Assembly: GCF_001586165.1 (NCBI RefSeq)
Contig: NZ_CP014608.1
Coordinates: 4,278,001 to 4,342,000 of the forward strand
DNA length: 64,000 nucleotides
From: Obesumbacterium proteus
GTDB lineage: Bacteria > Pseudomonadota > Gammaproteobacteria > Enterobacterales > Enterobacteriaceae
Direction of reading: 5' to 3'
Shown here: one piece after another, positions 48,118 to 57,067 of the stretch
How positions within the stretch are numbered: the first letter of the stretch is position 1
Layout of the letters: every line of letters begins with the position of its first letter
Translations under genes and position numbers: made by a program
The notes under the pieces: generated by a model
Told to the model about the DNA's origin: nothing
Seen by the model: the letters and a program-made list of their open reading frames with translations, nothing else
The model's database searches: none

Positions 48118-48587
48118 ACAATATCATCAAATTCACAGGCAGTACTGACTGGTCACGCGACAAAGTTATCGATCATTTAGAGCGCTGTCAGATGGCTTCG
48201 TCTGTAACGATGCCGGCAGAAGGTCTTGAGCACTTACTCATGCAAGTATTGCGGTACATCGATTCGCAGAAACCAAAATCACAAAGGGTAAGCGAGTCTT
48301 GCAAAGCAGGAAACGACATTATTGCAGAACGTCAGCGTCAAATCATAGAGGAAGGATGGACGGCAGAACACGACGACGAGCATGCAGAGGGAGAAATAGC
48401 TTCAGCGGCTGCGTGCTATGCGTTATTTGCTAACGATCAGGGCTTCTCAACTCCGGCACATTGGCCGTGGGGTAAAGAGCGGTGGAAGCAGGCTGGCCAG
48501 CGCAGGGATTTAGTTAAAGCCGGTGCTCTCATTCTCGCTGAAATTGAACGTTTAGACCGCGCAGCCCCAGCACAGGAGAGCGAATAA
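48114..48587 (+). CDS. Conserved phage protein (157 aa)
   Basis: ERQRQIIEEGWTAEHDDEHA, ASAAACYALFANDQGF, WPWGKERWKQAGQRRDLVKA, GALILAEIERLDR. This domain recurs in many enterobacterial phages; MazG-like pyrophosphatase similarity has been suggested by its D/E pattern, but I cannot confirm it. Confidence 0.6.
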   Translation: MNNIIKFTGSTDWSRDKVIDHLERCQMASSVTMPAEGLEHLLMQVLRYIDSQKPKSQRVSESCKAGNDIIAERQRQIIEEGWTAEHDDEHAEGEIASAAACYALFANDQGFSTPAHWPWGKERWKQAGQRRDLVKAGALILAEIERLDRAAPAQESE

Positions 48588-48727
48588 TGAGTAAGCGCAG
48601 ATCTACAAGAAAGGCAAAAGCGGCCTTGTCCGAACTAAGTATTATTTTCTTAGCGTGTGGTTTTAGTCGCAAGCGCAACCGTGTGAGATTGCCTGTTTTT
48701 TCTATGTCAGCACAGGAGCAGAAATAG
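48587..48727 (+). CDS. Small basic protein (46 aa)
   Basis: MSKRRSTRKAKAALSELSII, then FLACGFSRKRNRVRLPVFSM. Overlaps the previous stop by 1 bp. Unrecognised. Confidence 0.45.
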   Translation: MSKRRSTRKAKAALSELSIIFLACGFSRKRNRVRLPVFSMSAQEQK

Positions 48728-48901
48728 ATGCTGATAGCTGGTTATATCCTTCTAGTCAGCGCCTGTGGATTAGATGCTTGCGACGCCCTCCCCGTTACAC
48801 CTGAAGTCATGCCAAAAGAAACCTGTGAACAATGGATAAAGCTGATTCATGAGAAGCGGCCTAACCACGTTCTAATGTGCTTACCAGTTAACAAAGATTA
48901 A
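48728..48901 (+). CDS. Small Cys-rich secreted-like protein (57 aa)
   Basis: MLIAGYILLVSACGLDACDA, then ETCEQWIKLIHEKRPNHVLM. Hydrophobic start and four cysteines suggest export and disulfides. It directly abuts the previous stop. Confidence 0.5.
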   Translation: MLIAGYILLVSACGLDACDALPVTPEVMPKETCEQWIKLIHEKRPNHVLMCLPVNKD

Positions 48902-48902
48902 T

Positions 48903-48926
48903 AGCCGCTAACCAGCGGCTTTTTTA
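48903..48926 (+). terminator. Early-operon terminator
   Basis: AGCCGCT/AGCGGCT perfect 7-bp stem, AACC loop, T6 on the plus strand. Confidence 0.8.
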
Positions 48927-48947
48927 TTGCCTAAGTTTGGAGAAAAC

Positions 48948-49232
48948 ATGCAAATCGAAATCGGCGAATACGTCATTACGAGTGACACATACAACCTGAT
49001 TCTTAACGAGAAAAAGGTAGCAAAGGAAGGTAAATCTGCAGGTGAAGAGAGGCTTCAGTCCATCGGGTTCTACTCAAAAATCTCCACGCTTATCTCTGCA
49101 TTAATTCAGCGCGAGGTTCTGCTCTCTGACGCCCAGTCATTGCAGGCAATGCAGCAATTAATAGAGCGAGTTTCATTGCAGTGTGAAAAGGCTTTCAAGG
49201 ACTTTAACAATGCGACACATCATCAAGGGTAA
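48948..49232 (+). CDS. DUF5405-like protein
   Basis: 94 residues from MQIEIGEYVITSDTYNLILN after GGAGAAAAC. KEGKSAGEERLQSIGFYSKI and LIERVSLQCEKAFKDF match DUF5405 phage proteins. Function unknown. Confidence 0.65.
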   Translation: MQIEIGEYVITSDTYNLILNEKKVAKEGKSAGEERLQSIGFYSKISTLISALIQREVLLSDAQSLQAMQQLIERVSLQCEKAFKDFNNATHHQG

Positions 49233-49449
49233 TCCAGAGCGTAAAGAAAGAGCGGCGATGAAAGCTGCTCTCGATATACATCAATCCAAGTACGGCGACT
49301 ATGGGCCAACCAAGAAAGGCGTCACGTACACAATCAAAGTTAGCGAAGAGAAATTCTTCATCGAGATTATCAACCGAGAGAAATCATATGTGGCTACATC
49401 GATGATGCGGCCTAGGGATTTATCCAAAGTGTGGGGGAGTGCAGCGTGA
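49210..49449 (+). CDS. DUF4060-like protein
   Basis: 79 residues, MRHIIKGNPERKERAAMKAA, HQSKYGDYGPTKKGVTYTIK. Matches the DUF4060 pattern (YGDYGPxKRGVTY). Overlaps neighbours. Confidence 0.7.
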   Translation: MRHIIKGNPERKERAAMKAALDIHQSKYGDYGPTKKGVTYTIKVSEEKFFIEIINREKSYVATSMMRPRDLSKVWGSAA

Positions 49450-50012
49450 ATAAATACAAACTGATTTATGCAGACCCACCGTGGACATATCGCGACAAGG
49501 CAGCCGATGGCGAGCGGGGAGCATCATTCAAATATCCCACGATGAGCATATTGGATATATGCCGTTTACCGGTATGGGACTTAGCTGATGAATCTTGTCT
49601 GCTGGCAATGTGGTGGGTGCCAACTATGCCGGCCGAAGCGTTGAAGGTGGTCGATGCTTGGGGATTTAGATTGATGACTATGAAGGGATTCACATGGCAC
49701 AAGACAAATCGACGTAAAGGGAACAGTGCGATCGGCATGGGCCACATGACAAGAGCTAATAGCGAAGATTGTTTGTTTGCGGTTCGTGGTCGGCTGCCAG
49801 AGCGATTTAACGCAGCAATATGCCAGCATCAAACTTTCCACCGCGCTGAACATAGCGCCAAGCCCCCAGAGTTTCGCGATCTGCTTGTTAGCTTGCTAGG
49901 CGACGTGCCTCGCATTGAGCTATTTGCGCGTCAGCAGGCTGAATGTTGGCATTCGTGGGGCAACGAGGTCGGTTGCAATATCGAGTTCCAGCAAGGAGTG
50001 AAAGCGGCATGA
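49446..50012 (+). CDS. MT-A70 family N6-adenine methyltransferase
   Basis: 188 residues; GTG start 7 nt after GGGAG. Catalytic DPPW in KLIYADPPWTYRDKAADGER, with WWVPTMPAEALKVVDAWGFR. These phage enzymes methylate adenine in DNA, protecting against restriction. No cognate nuclease is nearby. Confidence 0.85.
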   Translation: MNKYKLIYADPPWTYRDKAADGERGASFKYPTMSILDICRLPVWDLADESCLLAMWWVPTMPAEALKVVDAWGFRLMTMKGFTWHKTNRRKGNSAIGMGHMTRANSEDCLFAVRGRLPERFNAAICQHQTFHRAEHSAKPPEFRDLLVSLLGDVPRIELFARQQAECWHSWGNEVGCNIEFQQGVKAA

Positions 50013-50013
50013 C

Positions 50014-50232
50014 ATGACAGCAGAACAAGACAACGCGATCCGCAATGTGGCGCGGCGATGCAACGAAGCAATGAAATCTGCAATAAAGTCCGCGCCAAAA
50101 AAAACCAACATCGACACAATCACCCGCCCCATTCTTCTCAGCCACTACGAAACCATTAAACCTCTCGGAATTCCATTCGTTAGGTTCCTTTGGACTATTG
50201 GCGTTTTGAATGGGCAGTTTGAGGATAAATGA
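50014..50232 (+). CDS. Hypothetical early protein (72 aa)
   Basis: MTAEQDNAIRNVARRCNEAM, then ITRPILLSHYETIKPLGIPF. Between methyltransferase and excisionase. Not recognised. Confidence 0.5.
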   Translation: MTAEQDNAIRNVARRCNEAMKSAIKSAPKKTNIDTITRPILLSHYETIKPLGIPFVRFLWTIGVLNGQFEDK

Positions 50233-50600
50233 TGGAGAAATTCAGTCTAAACCGCCACGAGGCCGCCGCCTTCATTGGGATAGATAAAGACACGCTAACT
50301 CAGTGGTGCCGGTCTGGGCGCATTGCTTACACGAAGAAAAACCCTACGAAACCCAATTCCCCCTACATGTTCACTCGCACTGCATGCATTGCGGCGCTAA
50401 ACAATCCGATCCAAACTGTGCCGGTGAGCGCGGTTGGTGCGACAGGAGAATCATTATGTCACTCTTCCGCAGAGGTGAAATATGGTACGGCAGCTACTCG
50501 ACGCCAAGCGGCAAGCGAATTAAGGAATCACTTGGCACGAAGGACAAGCGCCAAGCGCAGGAGTTGCACGATAGAAGGAAGGCAGAGCTCTGGAGGATAG
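50229..50600 (+). CDS. xis: Excisionase-like HTH protein
   Basis: 123 residues (ATG at 50229 or 50232 after GAGG). FSLNRHEAAAFIGIDKDTLT, then QWCRSGRIAYTKKNPTKPNS: a winged MerR/Xis-type HTH. Overlaps the integrase start by 145 bp, as in DLP12-like prophages. Confidence 0.65.
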   Translation: MMEKFSLNRHEAAAFIGIDKDTLTQWCRSGRIAYTKKNPTKPNSPYMFTRTACIAALNNPIQTVPVSAVGATGESLCHSSAEVKYGTAATRRQAASELRNHLARRTSAKRRSCTIEGRQSSGG

Positions 50601-51622
50601 AGCGGTTAGGCGACTTTCCTGATGTGACCTTTGATGAGGCTTGCCTCAGATGGATAGAAGAGAAAGCCGATAAAAAGTCTCTTGATGATGACAAAAGCCG
50701 GATGGGATTCTGGCTAATGCATTTTGATGGGGTCAGGTTAAAAGATATTACAGAGGCCAAAATATATACGGCGATAAGCAAGATGACCAACCGGAGATAT
50801 ATGGCAAACTGGCTGGCTCAATCCACGGCGCTGGAAAAAAGAGGGAAAGAAGTTCCAGCGTTTTGTGATAAACAGGTGTCTACATCAACAAAGGCCAAGC
50901 ACCTTGCCTTGATGAAGTCTTTGCTTAGAGCGGCTGAGCGCGATTGGAAGTGGATAGAAAAAGCTCCAATTATAAAAGTACCGCAGGTTAGAAATAAGCG
51001 CGTCCGCTGGCTGGAACCGGCTGAGGCGCAACGGCTAGTTAATGAATGCCCGGAGCCGTTAAAGTCTACGGTGATTTTTGCTCTCGCTACTGGTCTTCGC
51101 CGATCCAATATTATCAACTTGGAATGGCAACAGATAGATATGCAAAGAAAGGTAGCTTGGATAAATCCTGAAGATAGCAAGTCTGGCAAGGCCATTGGTA
51201 TAGCCTTAAACAATACTGCATGTAAGGTACTACGGAATCAACTTGGACAGCACCAGAAATGGGTATTTGTTCACACCGAAGCCAAAAAGCGATCAGATGG
51301 GACATTAACGCCAGCAGTGAGGAAAATGAGGGTTGATTCCAACTCTGCTTGGCGACTAGCACTTAAGCGGGCTGGGATAGGGAATTTTCGTTTTCACGAC
51401 CTGCGCCATACGTGGGCAAGTTGGCTGGTTCAGTCTGGAGTGCCGCTATCTATATTACAGGAGATGGGTGGTTGGGAGAGTATAGAAATGGTGAGACGCT
51501 ACGCTCATCTAGCCCCGAATCATTTAACCGAGCATGCGAAGCAAATAGACGTCATTTTTAGCGATGATGTCCCAAATATGTCCCAGTTGGAAAATTTGGA
51601 GGTGATAGGATTTGATAAGTGA
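50456..51622 (+). CDS. int: Integrase (DLP12 IntD type tyrosine recombinase)
   Basis: 388 residues from MSLFRRGEIWYGSYSTPSGK. Catalytic ATGLRRSNIINLEW (R), FHDLRHTWASWLVQSG (H-x-x-R), GGWESIEMVRRYAHLAPNHL (Y). Very similar to DLP12 IntD, which uses argU. It ends 11 bp from the tRNA. Confidence 0.95.
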   Translation: MSLFRRGEIWYGSYSTPSGKRIKESLGTKDKRQAQELHDRRKAELWRIERLGDFPDVTFDEACLRWIEEKADKKSLDDDKSRMGFWLMHFDGVRLKDITEAKIYTAISKMTNRRYMANWLAQSTALEKRGKEVPAFCDKQVSTSTKAKHLALMKSLLRAAERDWKWIEKAPIIKVPQVRNKRVRWLEPAEAQRLVNECPEPLKSTVIFALATGLRRSNIINLEWQQIDMQRKVAWINPEDSKSGKAIGIALNNTACKVLRNQLGQHQKWVFVHTEAKKRSDGTLTPAVRKMRVDSNSAWRLALKRAGIGNFRFHDLRHTWASWLVQSGVPLSILQEMGGWESIEMVRRYAHLAPNHLTEHAKQIDVIFSDDVPNMSQLENLEVIGFDK

Positions 51623-51632
51623 TTGATTTTAA

Positions 51633-51680
51633 TGGTACGCCCTACAGGATTCGAACCTGTGACCTACGGCTTAGAAGGCC
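51633..51680. other. att: Prophage attachment site (attR/attL) in the tRNA 3' half
   Basis: The integrase abuts the tRNA 3' end, so crossover is within this region. The partner copy lies left of the window. Exact core cannot be set. Confidence 0.65.
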
Positions 51681-51709
51681 GTTGCTCTATCCAACTGAGC
51701 TAAGGGCGC
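51633..51709 (-). tRNA. argU: tRNA-Arg(UCU), argU equivalent
   Basis: 77 nt ending CCA. Anticodon UCU in the loop CTTCTAA; D arm AGCTCAGTTGGATAGAGC; T arm ACAGGTTCGAATCCTGT. Acceptor GCGCCCT pairs AGGGCGT with a terminal G1-U72 wobble. The 3' end faces the integrase. Confidence 0.95.
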
Positions 51710-51913
51710 ACTGAGACGGTTGAGCAGTTGCTCTCTGTCGGGTCGTGCAGCGGATTTGGATTATACGGTCAGCACAGTTTGAGTCAATGCCTTTTGTCCG
51801 TTTGATCATCCACTTGGTTATTTTATGGTTATTCTTTGCCTGACAGCACGCTTTGCATCTGACACAATAGAAGCCCTCCCCCGCTTGAACAATATTGATG
51901 GATTTCGTCACTG

Positions 51914-52771
51914 ATGGCAGCAAAGATTATTGATGGTAAAACGATTGCGCAGCAGGTTAGAAGCGAGATGGCTGTGCGCGTAGAACAACGTTTGGCTGAG
52001 GGGAAACGCGCCCCTGGGCTGGCAGTAATATTAGTAGGCGAAAACCCTGCCTCGCAGATTTACGTCGGCAGCAAACGCCGCGCATGTGAAGAAGTCGGTA
52101 TCATATCAAAATCTTACGATCTGCCGATTTCCACCAGCGAAGAGCAGCTATTAAGTTTGATTGATGACCTCAACGCCGATAACACTATCGACGGCATTTT
52201 GGTTCAGCTTCCGCTGCCTGACGGTATCGACAACGTGAAAGTGCTGGAAAGAATCAGCCCAGATAAAGACGTCGATGGCTTCCATCCATATAACGTTGGT
52301 CGTTTATGCCAGCGTTCGCCAAAGCTCCGCCCATGCACTCCTCGCGGCATTATCACGATGTTAGAACGCTGCGAAATCAACACCTATGGCTTGAATGCCG
52401 TGGTCGTTGGCGCATCGAATATTGTGGGTCGCCCTATGGGACTTGAGCTGCTGTTAGCCGGTTGCACCACCACCATCACCCATCGCTTTACCAAGGATCT
52501 GCAAAAGCACGTTGAAAATGCCGATCTGGTTGTGGTCGCCGTGGGTAAACCAGGCTTTATTCCCGGTGCATGGATCAAACCAGGCGCCGTGGTGATCGAT
52601 GTTGGGATCAACCGTTTAGCCAGTGGGAAAGTCGTTGGTGACGTTGAGTTTGATGTAGCCGTTGAGCGCGCGGGTTGGATCACCCCCGTACCGGGTGGCG
52701 TTGGGCCAATGACCGTAGCAACGCTGATTCAAAATACCCTGCAAGCCTGCGAAGAGTTCCACGACATTTAA
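51914..52771 (+). CDS. folD: Methylenetetrahydrofolate dehydrogenase/cyclohydrolase
   Basis: 285 residues. AVILVGENPASQIYVGSKRR (Lys catalytic), DGILVQLPLPDGI, PVTPGG-like PVPGGVGPMTVATL. One-carbon metabolism, cytosolic. Divergent from argU, as in E. coli. Confidence 0.97.
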   Translation: MAAKIIDGKTIAQQVRSEMAVRVEQRLAEGKRAPGLAVILVGENPASQIYVGSKRRACEEVGIISKSYDLPISTSEEQLLSLIDDLNADNTIDGILVQLPLPDGIDNVKVLERISPDKDVDGFHPYNVGRLCQRSPKLRPCTPRGIITMLERCEINTYGLNAVVVGASNIVGRPMGLELLLAGCTTTITHRFTKDLQKHVENADLVVVAVGKPGFIPGAWIKPGAVVIDVGINRLASGKVVGDVEFDVAVERAGWITPVPGGVGPMTVATLIQNTLQACEEFHDI

Positions 52772-52788
52772 GCAGCAAACTACTCTCT

Positions 52789-52816
52789 ATATAAGCCAGT
52801 CATTGACTGGCTTTAT
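52789..52816 (+). terminator. folD terminator
   Basis: AAGCCAGTCA/TGACTGGCTT stem, then TTATTC. Probable rho-independent end. Confidence 0.7.
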
Positions 52817-53047
52817 TCATTTATAGCGGTTGTCCACACAGCAAGATAATTCCTAGTCTTACGTCATTTCCTTGTGGATATATGATTCCGACCTATAGTT
52901 ATTTATTACACATCAGCGATTGAGTCGCGAATTCGTTAACCTCAGTTGCTCCATTCACGTTCATAAACCTCATGTCATTCAATTACCTAGCTCGGAGAAT
53001 ATCCAACTCGTCTTCGTCAACATGATCTATACCGATAAGGAGCCATC

Positions 53048-54415
53048 ATGCCATACCAGACAATCAATCCTTACACCGACAAACTCATCAAAGAATATCC
53101 ACAGCACGACGATAAATATGTCGAATCAGCCTTAACAACCGCACACAAACTCTATAAGTCAGACTGGGCACAAGGTGATATATCTCAACGCCTTAACGTT
53201 CTGAGCAAGCTGTCTGAGCTATTTACCCAACACGAAGAAGAACTGGCGAAAACGATCAGCCAAGAAATGGGCAAACTTATCGAGCAGAGCCGTGGCGAAG
53301 TTAAGATTTGTGCTGCGATTGCCAAATATTATGCAGACAACGCCAAAGCGTTTCTCAAACCGGTCAAATACCCTTCATCACTCGGTGAAGCCTGGGTTGA
53401 ACATCATCCCATTGGCATCATCATGGCGGTAGAACCGTGGAATTTCCCGTTCTACCAGCTCATGCGCGTATTAGCCCCGAATATGGCCGTTGGTAACAGC
53501 GTGATGGTAAAACACGCCAGCATCGTCCCCCACTGTGCCGAAACCTTCGAACGGATGGTCTCTCAGGCAGGAGCCCCTAAAGGCGCCTATACCAATCTGT
53601 TCATCTCACAGGATCAGGTCGCCAGCATCATCGATGACGATCGTGTCAGCGGCGTTGCCCTTACCGGTTCCGAACAGGCAGGTAGCGTAGTAGCAGCACA
53701 GGCGGCTAAAAACCTTAAAAAATCCACCATGGAACTCGGCGGGAATGACGTATTTGTGGTTCTTGATGATTGCGACCTCGACAAGGCAATCAAAGTGGGT
53801 GCTCAGGCCCGCCTACAAAATGCGGGTCAGGTGTGTACCGCTGCCAAACGCTTTATTATTCATGAAAAGATTGCCGATAAGTTTCTTGCCGGTTTTACCA
53901 AGGCGTTGGAATCCGTAAAAATGGGCGATCCGCTCGATCCGAGCACCACACTGGGGCCTTTATCGTCTAAAGGCGCATTGCAGAACTTGATTAAGCAGGT
54001 TGATAAAGCTGTCAAAAACGGCGCCAAAGCGACATTAGGCGGTAAGGCTGTAAATCAACAAGGCTATTTCTATCCGCCAACAATCCTCACAGATATCAAG
54101 CGCGATAATCCAGCCTATTTCGAAGAGTTCTTCGGCCCAGTCGCCATGGTATTTGTTGTGAAGAGTGACGATGAAGCCATCAGCTTGGCGAACGACTCAC
54201 ACTATGGGCTGGGGGGTGCCATCTTCACTGGTAACATTGAACGCGGCAAAAAAATGGCCTCACGCATTGAAACCGGCATGGTATTTATCAATACCTTGAG
54301 CGGTACTGCGCCAGAACTGCCGTTTGGTGGTGTAAAACGTTCAGGCTATGGCCATGAATTGGCCGATCTTGGGATTAAAGAGTTCACGAACCAAAAACTG
54401 GTCGTTGTGGCTTAA
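53048..54415 (+). CDS. NAD(P)-dependent aldehyde (succinate-semialdehyde) dehydrogenase
   Basis: 455 residues after AAGGAG. Active-site Cys in QNAGQVCTAAKR, Glu in KKSTMELGGND, and VEPWNFPFYQLMRVLAPNMA. Closest in style to Sad/YneI-type SSADH. Inserted between folD and ybcJ. Substrate not certain. Confidence 0.88.
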   Translation: MPYQTINPYTDKLIKEYPQHDDKYVESALTTAHKLYKSDWAQGDISQRLNVLSKLSELFTQHEEELAKTISQEMGKLIEQSRGEVKICAAIAKYYADNAKAFLKPVKYPSSLGEAWVEHHPIGIIMAVEPWNFPFYQLMRVLAPNMAVGNSVMVKHASIVPHCAETFERMVSQAGAPKGAYTNLFISQDQVASIIDDDRVSGVALTGSEQAGSVVAAQAAKNLKKSTMELGGNDVFVVLDDCDLDKAIKVGAQARLQNAGQVCTAAKRFIIHEKIADKFLAGFTKALESVKMGDPLDPSTTLGPLSSKGALQNLIKQVDKAVKNGAKATLGGKAVNQQGYFYPPTILTDIKRDNPAYFEEFFGPVAMVFVVKSDDEAISLANDSHYGLGGAIFTGNIERGKKMASRIETGMVFINTLSGTAPELPFGGVKRSGYGHELADLGIKEFTNQKLVVVA

Positions 54416-54601
54416 CTTATTCTTGGGATTAATTCTCTGCGGGTGTGGTAACGCACCCGCATTCGTAGATTAGCTATACGCCACCGCGCGCAAACTGGCA
54501 TAATAGCGCATTGCCCGCCGTATATTGATAGTCATACATTGGCTATACGATGGCTACGGCATCTCGAACGAATCACTCCCAAAGAATAAAGAGATAACAC
54601 C

Positions 54602-54814
54602 ATGGAAATCTTCCATCTGGAAAACCATCCGCACGTTGAACTGTGCGATCTACTGAAACTACAAGGCTGGAATGATAGCGGCGCAGCGGCAAAAAACGCC
54701 ATTGCTGACGGCTATGTGAAAGTTGATGGGAAGATCGAAACACGTAAACGTTGCAAAATTCTTGACGGTCAGACGGTGACTTATAACGGTCAAAGCGTGC
54801 AGGTCAAAGCGTAA
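54602..54814 (+). CDS. ybcJ: S4-like RNA-binding protein YbcJ
   Basis: 70 residues: LLKLQGWNDSGAAAKNAIAD, GYVKVDGKIETRKRCKI. A single S4-type domain, folD-ybcJ-cysS neighbourhood conserved with E. coli. Confidence 0.92.
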   Translation: MEIFHLENHPHVELCDLLKLQGWNDSGAAAKNAIADGYVKVDGKIETRKRCKILDGQTVTYNGQSVQVKA

Positions 54815-54831
54815 TTGATACGCTTGATGTG

Positions 54832-54856
54832 AAAAAGCCGGCGGGTAAGCCGGCTT
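54832..54856. terminator. Bidirectional terminator between ybcJ and cysS
   Basis: AAAAAGCCGGC/GCCGGCTTTTTT: perfect arms with A and T tails serve both converging genes. Confidence 0.9.
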
Positions 54857-54879
54857 TTTTATTGGATAAATCTAACGCC

Positions 54880-56265
54880 TTACTTACGACGCCAAGTCGT
54901 CCCCTGCGGGCCGTCTTCGAGCACAATACCGAGCTCATTCAATTGATCACGCGCCGAATCGGCCATCGCCCAATCCTTCGCCGCACGAGCGTCGTTACGC
55001 TGTTTGATCAACGCTTCAATCTTAGCCACTTCGCCATCGTCAACCTGCGCGCCGCTTTGCAAGAATACCTCAGGGTCCTGCTCCAGCAGGCCAAGGATTT
55101 TCGCCAGCTTGCGGAGCTCTGCTGCCATAGCATTAGCCAGCGCCATATCTTCTGATTTCAGGCGGTTAACTTCACGCGCCAAATCAAACAACGCAGAATA
55201 AGCTTCCGGCGTGTTGAAATCGTCGTCCATCGCTTCGCGGAAACGCGCTTCAAAGACATTGCCACCGGCTGGTTCTGCGTGAGGATCGGTGCCACGCAGC
55301 GCAGTATACAGACGCTCCAATGCAGCTCGTGCTTGCTTAAGGTTCTCTTCGCTGTAGTTCAGTTGGCTACGATAGTGGCCTGACATCAGGAAGTAACGCA
55401 CGGTTTCAGCATCATAGTGCTGCAACACATCACGAATAGTGAAGAAGTTGCCCAGCGATTTAGACATTTTCTCGCGGTCAATCATCACCATACCGGAATG
55501 CATCCAGTAGTTCACATAAGGGCCGTCATGCGCACAGCTTGATTGTGCAATTTCATTCTCGTGATGCGGGAACATCAGGTCAGAGCCACCGCCGTGAATA
55601 TCGAAATGTGCGCCTAACTGTTTGCAGTTCATGGCTGAACATTCAATATGCCATCCAGGGCGACCAGGACCCCAAGGCGATTCCCAGCTTGGCTCACCCA
55701 GTTTAGACATTTTCCACAGTACGAAGTCCATCGGGTTGCGTTTCACATCAGCAACTTCAACGCGAGCGCCTGCCTGAAGTTGATCCAGATCCTGTCGAGA
55801 CAGCAAGCCATAGTCCGGATCGGTATCCACAGCGAACATCACATCACCGTTGCTGGCAACGTAAGCGTGGCCGCGTGCAATCAGCAATTCGACGATTTCA
55901 ATAATCTCAGGAATATGGTGCGTCGCACGTGGCTCAAGATCGGGACGCGCGATATTCAACGAGTCGAAATCTTTGTGCATTTCTGCCAGCATACGCTCGG
56001 TCAGCTGCTCGCAGGTTTCGCCATTCTCCACCGCTCGTTTGATGATTTTGTCATCTACGTCCGTCACGTTACGCACATATCTAAGGTTGTAACCTAAATA
56101 GCGTAGATAGCGCGCCACCACATCAAAAGAAACGAATGTACGACCATGGCCGATATGACACAGATCGTAAATGGTTACCCCGCACACATACATACCGACT
56201 TCACCGGCGTGAATAGGTTTGAATTCCTCTTTTTGACGACTGAGTGTGTTAAAAATCTTTAGCAT
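54880..56265 (-). CDS. cysS: Cysteinyl-tRNA synthetase
   Basis: 461 residues from MLKIFNTLSRQKEEFKPIHA, equal to the E. coli length; the open frame extends 28 codons upstream but lacks similarity. CysRS motifs YDLCHIGHGRTF and KMSKSLGNFF (KMSKS), zinc site CGVT, HIECSAM. Essential. Confidence 0.97.
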   Translation of the reverse strand: MLKIFNTLSRQKEEFKPIHAGEVGMYVCGVTIYDLCHIGHGRTFVSFDVVARYLRYLGYNLRYVRNVTDVDDKIIKRAVENGETCEQLTERMLAEMHKDFDSLNIARPDLEPRATHHIPEIIEIVELLIARGHAYVASNGDVMFAVDTDPDYGLLSRQDLDQLQAGARVEVADVKRNPMDFVLWKMSKLGEPSWESPWGPGRPGWHIECSAMNCKQLGAHFDIHGGGSDLMFPHHENEIAQSSCAHDGPYVNYWMHSGMVMIDREKMSKSLGNFFTIRDVLQHYDAETVRYFLMSGHYRSQLNYSEENLKQARAALERLYTALRGTDPHAEPAGGNVFEARFREAMDDDFNTPEAYSALFDLAREVNRLKSEDMALANAMAAELRKLAKILGLLEQDPEVFLQSGAQVDDGEVAKIEALIKQRNDARAAKDWAMADSARDQLNELGIVLEDGPQGTTWRRK

Positions 56266-56563
56266 CGGGGCATCCGTGATGTTTGACATAATATTAGGTG
56301 TATTGAACCGCGAAGAAAGGCCGTTTGCAAGAATAACCCCTATTTTCACCCGTTTGGGTGCCGATTTCTTGTGTTCTTCTTTGTGCTATTTCACGTTTTC
56401 AGTTTTCACAGAGTTTTGCAGCCCACGGGGTATTTCCGTTATCGTAGTGATGTACCGTTAAGAAAGGCGATACGCTAACTGCGACAAAAGGGTGTCAGCG
56501 CCCTGCGCATCGGCTACAATCGCATTCTTTCGTCCTCTACATCAAAAAAACAGGATTATTGAT

Positions 56564-57057
56564 ATGGTTACTTTCCACACCAACCACGGTGACATCGTCA
56601 TCAAAACTTTTGACGACAAAGCACCGGCTACCGTTGCCAACTTCCTGGAATATTGCCGTGAAGGTTTCTACGACAACACTATCTTCCACCGTGTTATCAA
56701 CAGCTTCATGATTCAGGGCGGCGGCTTCGAACCTGGCATGAAACAAAAAGAAACCAAAGCTCCGATCAAAACGAAGCGAACAACGGTTTGAAAAACACCC
56801 GTGGCACGCTGGCAATGGCGCGTACCAACGACCCACATTCAGCAACTGCGCAGTTCTTCATTAACGTGGTTGATAACGATTTCCTGAACTTCCGTTCAGA
56901 ACGTCCAGACGGTTGGGGCTATGCCGTCTTTGCCGAAGTCGTTGAAGGCTTAGACGTAGTAGACAAAATCAAAGCAGTCTCTACTGGCCGTAGCGGCATG
57001 CACCAAGATGTTCCACGTGAAGACGTGATCATCAAAAGCGTCACCGTAAGCGAATAA
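56564..57057 (+). pseudogene. ppiB: Peptidyl-prolyl isomerase B with a one-base frameshift
   Basis: Starts MVTFHTNHGDIVIKTFDDKA and is normal until KAPIK. There one A is missing from the run at 56768-56771 (E. coli-like reading would need AAA AAC GAA), giving TKRTTV and a stop at 56789-56791. The rest (LKNTRGTLAMARTNDPHSAT to VTVSE) continues in another frame. Either true inactivation or a homopolymer sequencing error. Confidence 0.85.
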
Positions 57058-57067
57058 TCGCTTCTTG

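Noticed and set aside
49466..49853. Minus-strand frames over the MT-A70 gene
   Set aside because: Shadows of a well-supported methyltransferase.
56266..56349. 28-codon upstream extension of cysS
   Set aside because: No similarity to CysS, and the E. coli length fits the ATG at 56265.
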